Of a DNA stretch of 64,000 bases, positions 45,723-57,149 are shown piece after piece. The translations under genes and the position numbers were made by a program. Below the pieces are notes generated by a model. It saw only the letters and a program-made list of their open reading frames with translations, did no database searches and had not been told where the DNA came from. Origin of the DNA: Cryptomeria japonica (lineage: Eukaryota > Streptophyta > Pinopsida > Cupressales > Cupressaceae); assembly GCF_030272615.1 (NCBI RefSeq), contig NC_081411.1, forward strand, positions 835,004,136 to 835,068,135, written 5' to 3'. The first letter of the stretch is position 1. Each line of letters starts with the position of its first letter.

Positions 45723-46612
45723 TGTTAGTTTTTAATCAGACTGATAGCAAATAACAAAATCCACACAATGAACACACAAAACACAAGGGTACCCTGGGAA
45801 AACCTCCCTCTTGGAGGTGAAAAACCCAGCAATCAAAATCTCAGATTGTATTAGACCAAATCAGTATGATTCTTACAAGTTTTGCTTCAACACTTGAAGC
45901 AATATATCAGCACAGTATAAACCAAACTAGGGCATACAATAGTATGACAGTTCTAGGGCAAACTTATCTGAATATCCTTGCTGTAGCTGGTTAGCTAATC
46001 AAGTAAAGCAATCTGCTAGTGTGAATCATCCACTTGACAGTGCGCTGATTGAGAAGATGTTTTGCTGCCCCAAGAACACCTTCGCTGTCCCTGAAAGTGA
46101 GTTCGCTGCCCCTTGGATTAGGTCACTTGCTGAAGGTATAAATTTGCCTCTTTGCTGAAGGAATCGGACCGATACAATTCCAAGTTACATGTGATAGGGT
46201 CTTCCCTATTTCCATTTACAAGTTACAATGCTTATTATAGGGTCAGACTCATTTACAAGTTACATTGAATTTTGCTCATTGGCCAATTAGTCACCCATAT
46301 GCTAGGTCGGCCCTAGAAGGAATCCGACCTAGCTACAAAAACATCAACACTCCCTCTTAGCTAGGGAGGAGTCCTTCTCAATATCTGAGTCACATAGTGA
46401 CATCCACCATGGCTAATCTTAGAGGGTGGGTCCATCATGGCTGCTCCCATGGATGGAAAACAAATAAGCACAAGTGCCAATCACAGAATTGTGATGTCAT
46501 CATCTCAACATGACGTTTACCATAGCTATTCCCAGAGGGTGAATAAACGCAAGTGCTACATCATGGAATTTCTTCCATGACATCCACCTTGCCTACTCGC
46601 AGAGGGTGGAAC

Positions 46613-46748
46613 AAGGGCTTTCACCTCAAACTTCTCTCGCAGAGAAGAATGCATTACCAAGGGCTTTCACCTCAAACTTCTCTCGCAGAGAAGAATGCAT
46701 TACCAAGGGTTTGCACCTCAAACTTCTCTCACAGAGAAGAATGCATTA
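46613..46748 (-). repeat. 46-bp tandem repeat, three units
   Basis: Units at 46613-46658, 46659-46704 and 46705-46748 of the form aagggctttcacctcaaact, with a tctctcgcagaga inverted core. The first two units are identical; the third differs at a few bases. It lies between pol and the 3' LTR. Confidence 0.9.
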
Positions 46749-46768
46749 AAGTACACCTCAAGAAATCA

Positions 46769-47340
46769 CTAATGTTGAGGCTCCTTCTCAGCTAGGGCTT
46801 CATTCTCCACAGCTCCAAGCCTGTCTGGAAAATACACAAACTTTACTCGAGCAAGAGGCTTGGTGAGAATATCAGCCGTCTAATCATTAGTGCTGATGTA
46901 CTTCAGTTGAATCGTATTCCGTTGCACCATATCTTTGACATAGTGATACTTGATCTCCACATGCTTTGATCTGTCATGAAACACAAGATTGACAGAAAGC
47001 TTCACAGAGTTTTGGTTATCACAATGAATAACTGTAGGCTCCAATGATTGTCCAAACAATCCTTCAAGGAGCTTTTGAAGCCATACTGCTTCGCGAGTTG
47101 CCACACATGCTGCAATGTATTCTGCCTCTGCGGTGCTCAGTGCCACTGAAGACTGCTTCCTGCTACACCAGGAAATCATAGAAGATCCCAAACTGAAACA
47201 ACAACCAGAGGTTCTCTTTCGATCAGTAACACTCCCTGCCCAATCAAAATCAGAATAGCCTTCTAGATTTAGGTCCACACTGGAAGAATATTTCAAGCCA
47301 TCTGTGCCACACAAGTATCTCAAGATATGCTTGGCTGCAA
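46769..47340 (-). pseudogene. Copia RNase H and Pol C-terminus
   Basis: The minus-strand translation has the Copia RNase H motifs DFDWAGSVTDRKRTSGCCF, ALSTAEAEYIA, VIHCDNQNSVKLS and RSKHVEIKYHYVKDMV with catalytic acids kept. One in-frame TAG (46882-46880) replaces the residue before TADILTKPLA, which continues to a stop at 46769. The upstream part of Pol is missing. The domain degrades RNA in RNA-DNA hybrids during reverse transcription. Confidence 0.9.
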
Positions 47341-48279
47341 CTAGTTAGGAAACGTCCCCAAGCCGCCTCCATCCCCAGTGCGGGGACAGGGGCTAAAAAC
47401 CCTAGGGACTTGTCCCCATGTTTCCCTGCCTAAATCTAACATTTAGGAATGAAATAAGATTCTTGCAATGCTTGGACAAAGAAATGTTTTATGGACCTAG
47501 AGTCTTGAAATCACAGAAAGTTGCTCCTCAAACTTGTTAGAATTCACTCAAATAAATTTTCAATTACTGTTCGAGGAAATCACATGGTCAGGTTTGCTTG
47601 ATAAGACCAAAATCTGCATTTTTTTGTGCTTTTTCTTCATCCCATAATTTTCCTGCATATGTTGAGTCCACGTGGCAGACATGGCCAAAAAAATGAGTTT
47701 GAGGTAACTCAGCCCTGCAAATTACTTGTGAGTACTTGGCAAGTTTAATTCTTGACTTGAAGTGTAGAGATTGCCTCCTGCACTTGGAAACACAAGGTTA
47801 GTCTGCAAATTCTAAAAATACAGTAAAAAGTATTTTTGATTCATGTTGATGGCTGAACAAACCCCTGAGATGCTTTTACATCAGCTTTGGCCCTTTTCAA
47901 TGAAGCCTTAGGTTCATCAGTTGGTCTAAAGTATTGAATACTGTTTAATTGCTATAGTTTTTTCCTTTCTTCATTTTGTTGTATGCAAAAGATCTTTGTG
48001 AAACTGTTTTGCTGAAATTGGAAATCTTATATTACTAATTAGTTATAACACTAAAGTTTGATTACTTCACTAATTATAGACATAAGGTAAGATTGGGGAA
48101 ATGTGAAGGTTCCTAGCTAATATATCAAATTGGTTTAAAAAAATAGCATGTACGAAAGGTCATAATAACTAAGCACAGACCAGAAAAGATAGTCTGAGCT
48201 TTTGATCTACATGTTTAAGTGGCTAATTATTAAACCTTTCTCTTTTGTTCCAAAGCTTAAATAGTTGGATGTATGGGTC
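47341..48279. other. Unassigned sequence, possibly intron of the NECAP-like gene
   Basis: It opens with a G/C-rich segment (tgcggggacaggggc near 47379) and then becomes ordinary AT-rich sequence without a supported reading frame. Because NECAP-like exons lie to the right on the plus strand and no first exon was found here, it may be intronic. Confidence 0.3.
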
Positions 48280-49087
48280 TGTTGATTTTAGACTTTCAGA
48301 TTAATATAATACTCAGAAAAATAGAAGTCTATCTTAATTTTCAGATAAATGTTGATTGCTGTTAGTGTTAGGATTTTCCAGAATTAAGCATAAGTAGAGA
48401 AAATGAACAGAATGAACTCACAACACACAAGTGCCCTGGGAAAACCTCCTAGGAGGAAAAACCCAGCAAGAAAGATCCTCGGATCTGATTATGTATTGAG
48501 CATAATGTTCTGATTACAACACTCATCTCTGATTTCTGTCCAAACAACAAGTTGCCAAGATGATGAAGAATGACGCCCTAGCTGTTAGATGACCAAGAAC
48601 CTAATCAGCAGAAGATGACTTCAACAGGCTGAAGCAGCATTATAACCAACTATCCTTGGAGTTCGTCAAAGAGCAGATTCGCCAAGTGTAGAAGGGCAGA
48701 TCGCATTTAGGAGCAGAGCAGATCACATTTGCTGATGATGTATGTAATAATGAATTGAGTTACTTCATCTTGAAGTACACATATATATACCTTTCTCTCA
48801 AGGTCGGCTTGTAATAAATATATAATTTATTAATTACCTTTTCCTTAACACGTTTCATTTAGGTGAGAGGCATATTATGAGGCGTGAGTTATAGGGTCGG
48901 TCCTATAGGAGAGTGGCGTGTGAGAAGGGCCCAGCCCTAAAAGGTACACGTTACCCTTTCAAGGTAAAAGGGCCCAGCCCTTAAGGGCGGATTCCAATGT
49001 TGCCTTAGGCAATTGGAATCCGCTCTTCACCTTAATTAAAACTAACAAATTCTTCTTTTATTTTCTACCTAGTTACAAAAGCCAACA

Positions 49088-49096
49088 CTCCCTCTT
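49088..49096 (-). promoter_or_regulatory. Polypurine tract of the short Copia element
   Basis: On the sense strand AAGAGGGAG directly precedes the 3' LTR start TGTTGGC. The same tract borders the LTR of the truncated Copia at 46350. Confidence 0.75.
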
Positions 49097-49463
49097 AACT
49101 AGGGAGGAAAATAAGTACACAATCAGAATCTTACAACCAAATTACATGATTAGGGCCCAGCCCTAAGTAATACATACAATATGCAATTTGAACACAAGTT
49201 TACACAATATGGACCTTTCCATGAAATTCCTCTTGCAATGCTTGCAAAGGATGAATCCAAAACTTCATAGCTTCACACTTTCCTGGGCCCTGCATATATC
49301 ATCAGAATTTCATGATCTTTCATCATGCACATCCACAAAGGAAGAAAGAGACCTTTCCTTATGCATTCCTGCAAGAATGAATACTTAGATATATACATAA
49401 ACATACAACATGAATCATGCACAACCGCAGAGGATACAATAAGCTTCTCCACTGAGAAGAACG

Positions 49464-49617
49464 ACCTGCCACACCGCAGAGGGTGAGAAAGAATTACCAC
49501 CTTGCACTCCGCAGAGGGTGAGAAAGAACTACCACCTTGCACTCCGCAGAGGGTGGACTCACCTTGCACTCCGCAGAGGGTGAGAAAGAACTACCACCTT
49601 GCACTCCACAGAGGGTG
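49464..49617 (-). repeat. 35-bp tandem repeat in the short Copia element
   Basis: Four to five units of accttgcactccgcagaggg plus tgagaaagaactacc occur; one is shortened to 27 bp. The array lies between gag and the 3' LTR, and its gcagagggtg core also occurs near 46600 in the truncated Copia. Confidence 0.88.
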
Positions 49618-50110
49618 GATGATACACCCAGTGTATCATAGAATAAAACAAGAACACCCGTTAGTTTCAACATAAAATATGATAGAAGAAAGGAAATAAC
49701 TTTGCTATAATCAAGTAGAGATCATACATTAGACATATTCTATTAAATCCATCATTAGAGCTGAAACACAAAGTTTAGAAAACCAGCAATAAGATTTACT
49801 GAAATAAGGTATTTTGACAGTATCATGAGACTCCCTCTAAAACCCTATCTAGATGATAAATCCACAACAAATTTCGTGACTTAAAGTTGGAACCAATCCT
49901 AAATCTAAAATAGAATTTATCAAATTTGTATCCTTAATAAGGAGAAAGTTTGAAAGTTTGAGTAGACTTTCAAATCTAGATCCGATGACATGAGCTGAAG
50001 TGGGCCTTCTTGGATCATGCTTGTAAACCTAATAATTTTCCTTCTAGAACAGCTGTAAGGATTAGTTTCCAATACATCATTACTGAAATAAAACAACAAG
50101 ATCAGAAGTT

Positions 50111-50973
50111 TTAACTTAAGGATGGATCAACAAACCAATAGATCAAAAGAGAATCTTCACAATTGTGGGGATTTGATACTTCATTTATGTTTGCATCTTC
50201 TTGCTCGTCCTGAGTTTGACAGTCCCTTGCAAAGTGGCCAAGCTTGTTGCATCGGAAGTATTGGATGTGAGATAAGTCTCTTGGTCTCTTCCTTGAATAA
50301 GGGGTAGAAGAGCTGAAATCTCTGTTTCTCTTGAGATCATTCTTCTTCCAATGGCTGCCTTCCTTCTTAGCCAAGAGGACATGTTGCTCATCGTAAGGGT
50401 TCTTAATTTTTCCTTTCGCAGCCAACCAAGACTCTTCTTGAATGCAATCTCCCATTAATTGATCATAGGAAGCTCAACTCTGGCACTGATTCCTTGAACA
50501 AACGGTTCCCAAGAGGGAGGAAGACCATTTAGGGCAGTCATAGATAGGTCACTGTCTTCAACGCTCTTCCCAATGGTGGCAAGCTGATCTCTTAGCTCAG
50601 AGATTCTCATGAAGTAAGCAGCGACAGGTTCTTCTTTCTCTAATTTGATGTAAGAGAGCTGATTCCTTAAAGCAAGTATGTAGCTGGTATTGTTGACTTC
50701 GTACATCTTTTTCAATGTGGTGAACATCTCCCTAGCGGTCTTCTTCATGGAGATGGATGGCACCAAGTGATTTTTGACGGAGTCTATTATTGCCCTTTGA
50801 GCTTTGAAGTCCTTCTTCTTCCAATCTTCTTTCTCACTTTCATCCTCAGGTTCCTTAGCATTCTTGCCAACATATTCAGCAAGATCATTCAATGCCATCA
50901 TTATCTTGACCTTCCAAGAAGAGTAATTTGTGTGACCTTCCAACCTATCTTCAGCCCTGATATAAGAAGCCAT
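50111..50973 (-). pseudogene. Copia Gag with one frameshift and an altered zinc knuckle
   Basis: ATG at 50973 opens MASYIRAEDRLEGHTNYSSW, then WKVKIMMALND and ISELRDQLATIGKSVEDSD, the UBN2-type Gag of Copia elements. A frame change at about 50455-50470 (after ELPMIN) links to the second half (GDCIQEESWLAAKGK). The zinc knuckle reads YFRCNKLGHFARDC, so the first Cys of C-x2-C-x4-H-x4-C is Tyr. The frame ends at 50111 without protease. Gag forms virus-like particles that package the element's RNA; this copy probably does not. Confidence 0.9.
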
Positions 50974-51036
50974 GAGGACTAAACCTTTGAACAGCAGGTT
51001 AGATAGGAGCACAAATCTGATCACAACCTCTATACG

Positions 51037-51056
51037 AACCTAGAGCTCTGATACCA
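51037..51056 (-). promoter_or_regulatory. Primer binding site of the short Copia element
   Basis: Immediately after the 5' LTR end, the sense strand reads TGGTATCAGAGCTC, a perfect match to the usual initiator-tRNA-Met PBS of Copia elements. Confidence 0.95.
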
Positions 51057-51828
51057 TGTTGATTTTAGACTTTCAGATTAATATAATACTCAGAAAAATA
51101 GAAGTCTATCTTAATTTTCAGATTAATGTTGATTGCTGTTAGTGTTAGGATTTTCCAGAATTAAGCATAAGTAGAGAAAATGAACAGAATGAACTCACAA
51201 CACACAAGTACCCTGGGAAAACCTCCTAGGAGGAAAAACCCAGCAAGAAAGATCCTCGGATCTGATTATGTATTGAGCATAATGTTCTGATTACAACACT
51301 TATCTCTGATTGCTGTCCAAACAGCAAGTTGCCAAGATGATGAAGAATGATGCCCTAGCTGTTAGATGACCAAGAACCTAATCAGCAGAAGATGACTTCA
51401 ACAGGCTGAAGCAGCATTATAACCAACTGTCCTTGGAGTTCGTCAAAGAGCAGATTCACCAAGTGTAGAAGGGCAGATCACATTTAGGAGCAGAGCAGAT
51501 CGCATTTGCTGATAATGTATGTAATAATGAATTGAGTTACTTCATCTTGAAGTACACATATGTATACCTTTCTCTCAAGGTCGGCTTGTAATAAATATAA
51601 GAGAGGCATATTATGAGGCGTGAGTTATAGGGTCGGCCCTATAGGAGAGTGGCGTGTGAGAAGGGCCCAGCCCTAAAGGGTACACGTTACCCTTTCAAGG
51701 TAAAAGGGCCCAGCCCTTAAGGGCAGATTCCAATGTTGCCTTAGGCAATTGGAATCTGCTCTTCACCTTAATTAAAACTAACAAATTCAACTTTTGTTTT
51801 CTACCTAGTTACAAAAACCAATAGGGTC

Positions 51829-52235
51829 CTTATATCAACCTTGCCATTTTTGGGTGATCATCACATATCTTCATTGCACATACAGCAGTAGTTTGTGTAA
51901 CTGCAACAAAATATAATTATAGTTAAGCAGATTAGTTTAAATTTGGATTGCTGAATTTTCTTTGCCGGACTCATGATCTCATTATTGAAAATATTATTTT
52001 ATATTGTTTGCCTTGCCGTTTTCAGAATCATTCAAATTTGGATAAGATTTGTGTTTTAGATATCAGTTGTACTAAAGATCAACTTGAACCAGAATCCTTG
52101 GCATAGCTTTTCCTGCATCTTCAATTCTGCTATTTATTATGAAAATATTAAAATATGCACTGTAAGAAATTATTTAAAATACTAAAATGTTTTCTGGAAA
52201 GGTTGCTGCTTATAGTTGGTGGTATTCATTGGCAG
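51829..52235 (+). other. Intron of the NECAP-like gene (right-hand part)
   Basis: It ends in ttcattggcag, a normal splice acceptor, just before the first recognised exon. No coding sequence is seen. The short Copia element at 48280-51823 probably lies in the same intron. Confidence 0.55.
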
Positions 52236-52336
52236 GGCAGATGAGTGGAATGTAAACAAATGGGCATGGGAGGGTGTCTTGCGGGTTGTTAGCAAAGGGG
52301 AGGAATGCATGGTAAAGCTTGAGGATAAGAATACAG
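52236..52336 (+). CDS. NECAP-like gene, internal exon (PH-like domain)
   Basis: The translation ADEWNVNKWAWEGVLRVVSK, continuing with GEECMVKLEDKNTG, matches the start of the PH-like (DUF1681) domain of plant NECAP proteins, the adaptin ear-binding coat-associated family, which work with the AP-2 complex in clathrin-mediated endocytosis. The exon is bounded by ..ggcag and by gtctgg and carries no stop. The splice phase fits: the last G joins GT of the next exon to make Gly. Exon 1, encoding the N-terminus, is expected upstream but was not found. Confidence 0.88.
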
Positions 52337-52458
52337 GTCTGGCACATTATATCTGAAATTCTGGAAGCTAGACTTTCCTTGGATCAAATATGTTATGCAT
52401 TTGTCTGTTTTAAGGTCAAGAACATAATGAGCGTTGCTTTTAAATACATGTATTGCAG

Positions 52459-52531
52459 GTGAATTGTATGCTCAGGCATTTGTAAGAAGAGGTCAACCAC
52501 TTCCTGTAGAGCCTGTAATAGACAGTAGCAG
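52459..52531 (+). CDS. NECAP-like gene, next exon
   Basis: It continues the domain as ELYAQAFVRRGQPLPVEPVI plus DSSR, as in plant NECAP proteins. The acceptor is tattgcag, and the donor gtcagc follows AG (the first two bases of an Arg codon completed by the A of the next exon). The frame is kept across both junctions, which shows these are real exons rather than chance similarity. Confidence 0.9.
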
Positions 52532-52836
52532 GTCAGCTTATCAAAATTTAATTATGATCTTTAAAAACATCCACTTGTGGAAGAAGAAGAAAATGTATAT
52601 TAAAAGTATATTTGAAAATAGATAATGACTTGAAAATAGTAGAAGTTGCTATTGTATAAGTAGAGGCTGGCTGTTATCTTTCTTCTTGCAGTATTTATTC
52701 ATTGTCTTTCCTAAGAGGTACCATTTATTCTATGGTATTGAGGTAGGCCAAGGAATTGCTATTATTCTTTCTTTAAAATGATATTTATGAAAATTTTAGA
52801 ACATAACTAATCTGTTCTTATTATTTTTGTCTCCAG

Positions 52837-52868
52837 ATACTTTGCACTTTGCATCGAGGAGAATTTTG
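52837..52868 (+). CDS. NECAP-like gene, short exon
   Basis: It encodes (R)YFALCIEENF, matching RYFVLRIEEN of plant NECAPs. The acceptor is tgtctccag and the donor gtaagac. At 32 nt it is small but typical for this gene. The following exons (expected motif HAFIGIGF) are not visible up to 57150, so the next intron is at least 4.3 kb and probably continues beyond the LTR insertions. Confidence 0.87.
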
Positions 52869-52915
52869 GTAAGACAATGACATTTGACATTTTTTACTAT
52901 ATTTACATTACACGT

Positions 52916-52918
<3 letters not shown>

Positions 52919-52973
<55 letters not shown>
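52919..52973. repeat. (AG)27 microsatellite
   Basis: This is a pure dinucleotide run just inside the intron after the 32-nt NECAP-like exon. Confidence 0.98.
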
Positions 52974-52975
<2 letters not shown>

Positions 52976-53186
52976 CCTTCCTTTAGAACAATACCTAACA
53001 CTTAGTATTGACAAACTTGTAGAGTTAGACAAAAAGATTGCAATATTTTCTTCCTCTTTAACACCATTGAGGTCACTTGGATCTCTCCTTTGTAGCCTCT
53101 TAGCTCTAAATTGTGTTTCTATGCTAAGCATTTCTTACATATTTTTTATGGCACCTTCATTTAGATTGAAACATCATTGTTTAGAT

Positions 53187-53959
53187 CATAGTTGTAAAAC
53201 TTGGACTCGGCAAAAACTTGGCAAGCCTGAAAATTTTAAAAATTTGGGACTTCGCAAAAACTCAGGGAAAAACTCAGCAATAACTCAACAATTTGATTGA
53301 CATTTTAAAAAACATAATTTTTTAAAAATATTCTTAAAAACCATATAAATTAAGAAATTTGTATAACATATTATTTATTTCCATCATATATAAATCAAAA
53401 TTAGAGTTTAATACATATCATAGACCCCAATGGGGTTCATGGGGTTGAGGAGCAATGCTCCTCATGAGTGTTTGGGGGTGACATGCCCAACAGGGTTGAG
53501 GGGCAGTGCCCCTCATGGGTGTTTGGGGCAACACTCCCAATGGGGTTTAGGGTTAATGCCCCTTGTGGGGGCAGTGCTCCCAATGGGATCTGAGGGTAGT
53601 GCCCTTGGAGTGCACCTTGTCACGATATAAAGCGAGGTAGAGGGGTGGAGTCACCGCCACCAAGCTCAAATTAAGACATTTGAAACCATACAAACCTTCA
53701 TGGTGTATGCCATTTTCACAATTTTATCACTTAAGAGTGAAATTAGGTGTTTGGCACTTTGTTGTTTATAAGAGTTCTTTAAAAATCATATAAAACTTTA
53801 AAAATTGCACAAAAAAAAGAAAAATTATACTCATTTGGGTGAGTTTTTTCACAAAAAATCATGAGTTTTTCGCGAGTTTTTCGCAAAAACCGTGGCAAGT
53901 TTTTCAAAAAATCAACAAGTAACTCTTGACTCGCAAGTTTTGCGAGTTTTTCAACTATG
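53187..53959. mobile_element. Foldback/MITE-like element with terminal inverted repeats
   Basis: The left end catagttgtaaaacttggac is the inverted match of the right end (..gttttgcgagtttttcaactatg). Subterminal words such as gcaaaaactc and gagtttttcgc are also inverted. A G/C-rich imperfect tandem repeat (about 53430-53615) sits inside: tggggttgagg..caatgctcctcatg, about 60 bp per unit, three to four units. I could not define the target duplication. The type (hAT-like non-autonomous) is a guess from the terminal sequence. Confidence 0.6.
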
Positions 53960-55000
53960 ACTTCTATTATAATTTTTTTAGCCTGGCTAGCTTGTGGGAA
54001 TCTATTAGAAGAAATTGCATATTGTCAAAGGCTTGTGGATAACAATGGATGTTTCATGTGAGGCTTTTATGCAGATTAATGTCCTAAAGTTACTCAAAAT
54101 TTCAGCAAGAAGTTACTAAGGTTTGAAAATATTCAGTTTTATTATATTTTTTGGAAATGGAAAATTTTGTTGGTGTTGCTCTAATGACCAGCACAATAAT
54201 GATGGAGCAGACTTAGAAGGTTGGACAATTATGCACTTTGTCTATGGGTATCTTGAAGTAAAATGTGTGAGGTACTTCTTGAAGCTAATGGCGACACACT
54301 TTGTTGCCATGTTAAAGATCTCCAGATGTATTTCTAGGAGAGCTTGGAAAGATTATTATGTCAAATGAATTGCACATATTTGAAGAAATCCACACTTTGA
54401 AGACATGAAGGAATCCAATATAGATAAAACTCAACATGGACTGTTGTCCAATGGTTTGGGAGATCAATGATTTGAGAGTTTGGGAAGTTGGTAATCTGGG
54501 AACTCAGGAATTCAGCTCGAGAGCTACACCTTTACGAAGGTTCGAGGTAGCTTGATGGAGTTCTACCTGGTGTATGGTTTGTTTTCAAAGAAAAGCTTTG
54601 AAGAATGGCATATTCATGATTCAAGGTGTTTTTAGTTTGTGATGTTTTGTTTTTAGTGAAGTAAACTTTAAATTAAAAGATAAGGCTTATGATTGTATTA
54701 AAGTCACCTTAGTGGCAAGTTTTATTTCTATTTGTTTTTAATGTTCTCTTTTTAGCTTTAAGTGAGTCATGCAATGTTTATACTTTTGGATGGTTTCACT
54801 CCCCAATCTCTATATAAGGAGATGAACCTCATTGTAATTGTATCCTTTTAATAAATAGAATATTAAAAGATTGTGTTCTATTAATTTTTGCAACATTAAT
54901 GAGCACATGATGATTGGCATTGTAGTCACAATCTGCATGGTGCAACCATTTGGTCCATGCTTCCTTTTGACATGTGGTGTGGTTTCTCAAGCTTCCTTCC
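53960..55000. other. Intron-like sequence with a possible plus-strand LTR promoter
   Basis: The segment about 54680-54900 has ctctatataagg (54809-54820) followed after about 30 bp by tcctttttaataaata, resembling an LTR U3-R with a poly-A signal. Sequence near 54885 ends ttttgcaaca. A paired LTR and a clear target duplication were not found. No gene is supported here. Confidence 0.3.
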
Positions 55001-55960
55001 AACCATATATTCATAGACCCTACTTTTCCTTAGTCCATCTTCAATAGTAGAAACTTGCTCCAAAGCAAAAGGACATGGAGCATCATCCTCAGGACCGGCA
55101 AAATTCAGCTAATCTCTGCCAGGAGAAGAGACAATAACCCCAGAATCAGCCTCTGCACTGTTCTTCAAAACATTCTCCAAAACAAATTGGGGTATAAGGA
55201 GGACAGCAAACTGCCTCATCTTCCACTATCTCAGACAGAGACCCATTTTCTTCCATAGAAGAAGGGGAGGGATCTGACCTATCCATAGAACTGTGAGTTG
55301 ATTTGGAGGAAGTATCTCTCAAGGAAGTTGAGGAGACCCTTTTTTCAACCACAAAAACTTACCACCATCAGAGGCTTCCAGATCTGAACTCAAAGCCCTC
55401 TTTTTCTTAAAACGATCTTCCAATAGGATGTCCAAAAGGAGCTCATCCTCCTTATCAGACATATCAACCCCATCAAAAGGGGAGAAATGAGGAGCAGAGA
55501 AGGGGAAGAGAGATCTTCTTCTTCCACCGAATCAAGAACCTTCTTGCTCCAAGAAGACCCCCATAGGGTCTTCAAATCTTCAGAAATCCCCCCCAAAAGA
55601 GAGGAGCCAACAGCTGGATCTGACACAGAAAAACCCTCAGGTACCCCCTCAACAGAACCCTGAACCAAGGCATTAGCACAATCAACATCTCTGCACACCC
55701 CAGGAATGGGCAGGCCCCAGTAGATCTCTAAGAAAACGAGGAGGAGCCAGGCCAAACAAGATCCCCTGCAGTACAACCATGCCTGCCAGAGGAGCCCTCA
55801 TTAGCAACAGAGACACCAGCAAACAGGCTGCCACCAGCACCTCCCGGGTCTTCATCATCAGAGCTACCTTCACCATCGCTGGAGCAGGGGGAACCAGCAG
55901 CCCCATCACCTGCACAAACTCCCCCCCTTGCCTGTGCACTCCCGCCTTTGTTCATTTTTT
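55001..55960 (-). pseudogene. G/C-richer coding-like segment of unknown origin
   Basis: Base composition rises, and minus-strand frames read like decayed protein rather than noise: MNKGGSAQARGG then SSDGEGSSDDEDPGGAGG (55955-55830), RDLLGPAHSW, DSVEEEDLSSP (about 55530) and DRSDPSPSSMEENGSLSE (about 55270). Frames shift between blocks. This acidic, Ser/Gly-rich N-terminal style could be a LINE ORF1 or a retrotransposon fossil. I do not recognise it. Confidence 0.3.
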
Positions 55961-57149
55961 GTTTTCTACTACAAATGCCAACAATTCCAGTTCTTTGTTA
56001 AATACTAAAATAGCTGAATGTCTGATATTAATTCCTAAACATGAAAAGCCATACTATTTTACCCCATGAAATTAAAAGTTATAAGATATTCAAATTGTAA
56101 TGACAAATCTCTCCATGAAAGTTTTCATTGGAGAGTTGGAGACTGATCGGAACTATTTGCAAGGTCAACAATGTTAAAATGAATGTTAGGATGGCCTGTA
56201 AATCCAATTTCATCAGTTCAGTGTACCTGCTACACTTAGCTAGCATATAGTCTAGTCACTGGAAATTGCTTGCATTTTGTTCATGAGATCCAACCAGCTT
56301 GCTTTCGTATGTTCTTTCTTAACTAATGGGAGGCTCAAATATTTTGTTGCAAGAGAAGCTTTTTTAAAACTCATGAAATTTGATGGGATTCATCTTCTTT
56401 TGGCTGTGAGGTGTATGAAAGAATATTTAAGATTTATCAGTATTTATTTATTGGCCTGGTGCCTTTGGTATAAGGGTACGTATGTTTTGAGATTGCCAAG
56501 AATGGCAGGTAATGAAGAGCGTTTTATCTGCAAGCTTGTAACTATGTGAAACATCTGTCATGTCTTGTTGCTGCAACACCATATATAAATGCCTTCTGTT
56601 TTTTCTTTTTGTAGCATTGTTTTTCTAATGTTATGAAATGGTTATGATGGTAAAGTATCTTTTTATCTAAGTCTTTTTTCAGAATTGAAACGTGGTCCAG
56701 ATTCCAGCTATTATTTTTATCAAGATTAAAAATGGTGTTGATATGTAAATGTCTATTCATGTGAGAATATCTTCGTGAAAGTTGAATCTTCACTTCTTTC
56801 CATAATCAGATGCCAATCACTTCAAAAGCTTTTGACGTATCTAGCAATGAGTGTGATGAGTACATCAGGACATCCTTGACTTCTTTGTATGCAGTATCTC
56901 GTGTTATAATTATCTCATTTTGACAAGACCTTTGTGACAGAGATGTAATTTATTGTTGTAGAGTCAGGATACTTTGCTATAATTTTTGATAATAACTAAA
57001 AAATTAAAATTTGATTGACTGAACCAACCAATTAGATAAGGAGTTAGATGATATAGTGGTAAGAAGATCAATAACTATTGTCAAATTCTCCTGAAGAATT
57101 GAGTTCTTTCTTCCAAATGCAATGCAACTTTTACTGCATATTTAGTGTG
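55961..57149. other. Unassigned AT-rich sequence, probably intronic
   Basis: No coding sequence, repeat or RNA gene that I can support. It ends at the target of the next LTR (gtatg at 57150-57154). Confidence 0.35.

Larger units (their letters stand above)
45723..47340 (-). mobile_element. 5'-truncated Ty1/Copia element: 3' LTR plus end of pol
   Basis: The LTR (45723-46349, 627 bp) starts tgttag and ends catcaaca. It contains ccctgggaaaacctccct, close to the LTRs of the short Copia element at 48280. Directly inside is the polypurine tract (complement of ctccctctta), then a 46-bp tandem repeat and the Copia RNase H end. Similarity stops abruptly at about 47340, so the rest of pol, gag and the 5' LTR are missing. 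Confidence 0.85.
48280..51823 (-). mobile_element. Gag-only Copia-type element (TR-GAG-like) with both LTRs
   Basis: LTRs at 48280-49087 (808 bp) and 51057-51823 (767 bp; about 41 bp deleted) are nearly identical elsewhere. The target duplication gggtc is exact at 48275-48279 and 51824-51828. The last bases of the right LTR are mutated (caata for caaca). The interior (1,969 bp) contains a perfect initiator-Met-type PBS, a gag gene, tandem repeats and a PPT, but no protease, integrase or RT. It therefore depends on another element for pol. The PPT region and the LTR core resemble the truncated Copia at 45723-47340. Confidence 0.93.

Noticed and set aside
52884-53300. Plus-strand 138-aa frame with an (RE)n run
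   Set aside because: It is produced by the (AG)27 microsatellite and intronic sequence, not a gene.
55779-56069. Plus-strand 96-aa frame
   Set aside because: It overlaps a minus-strand segment with more protein-like composition and shows no motif.
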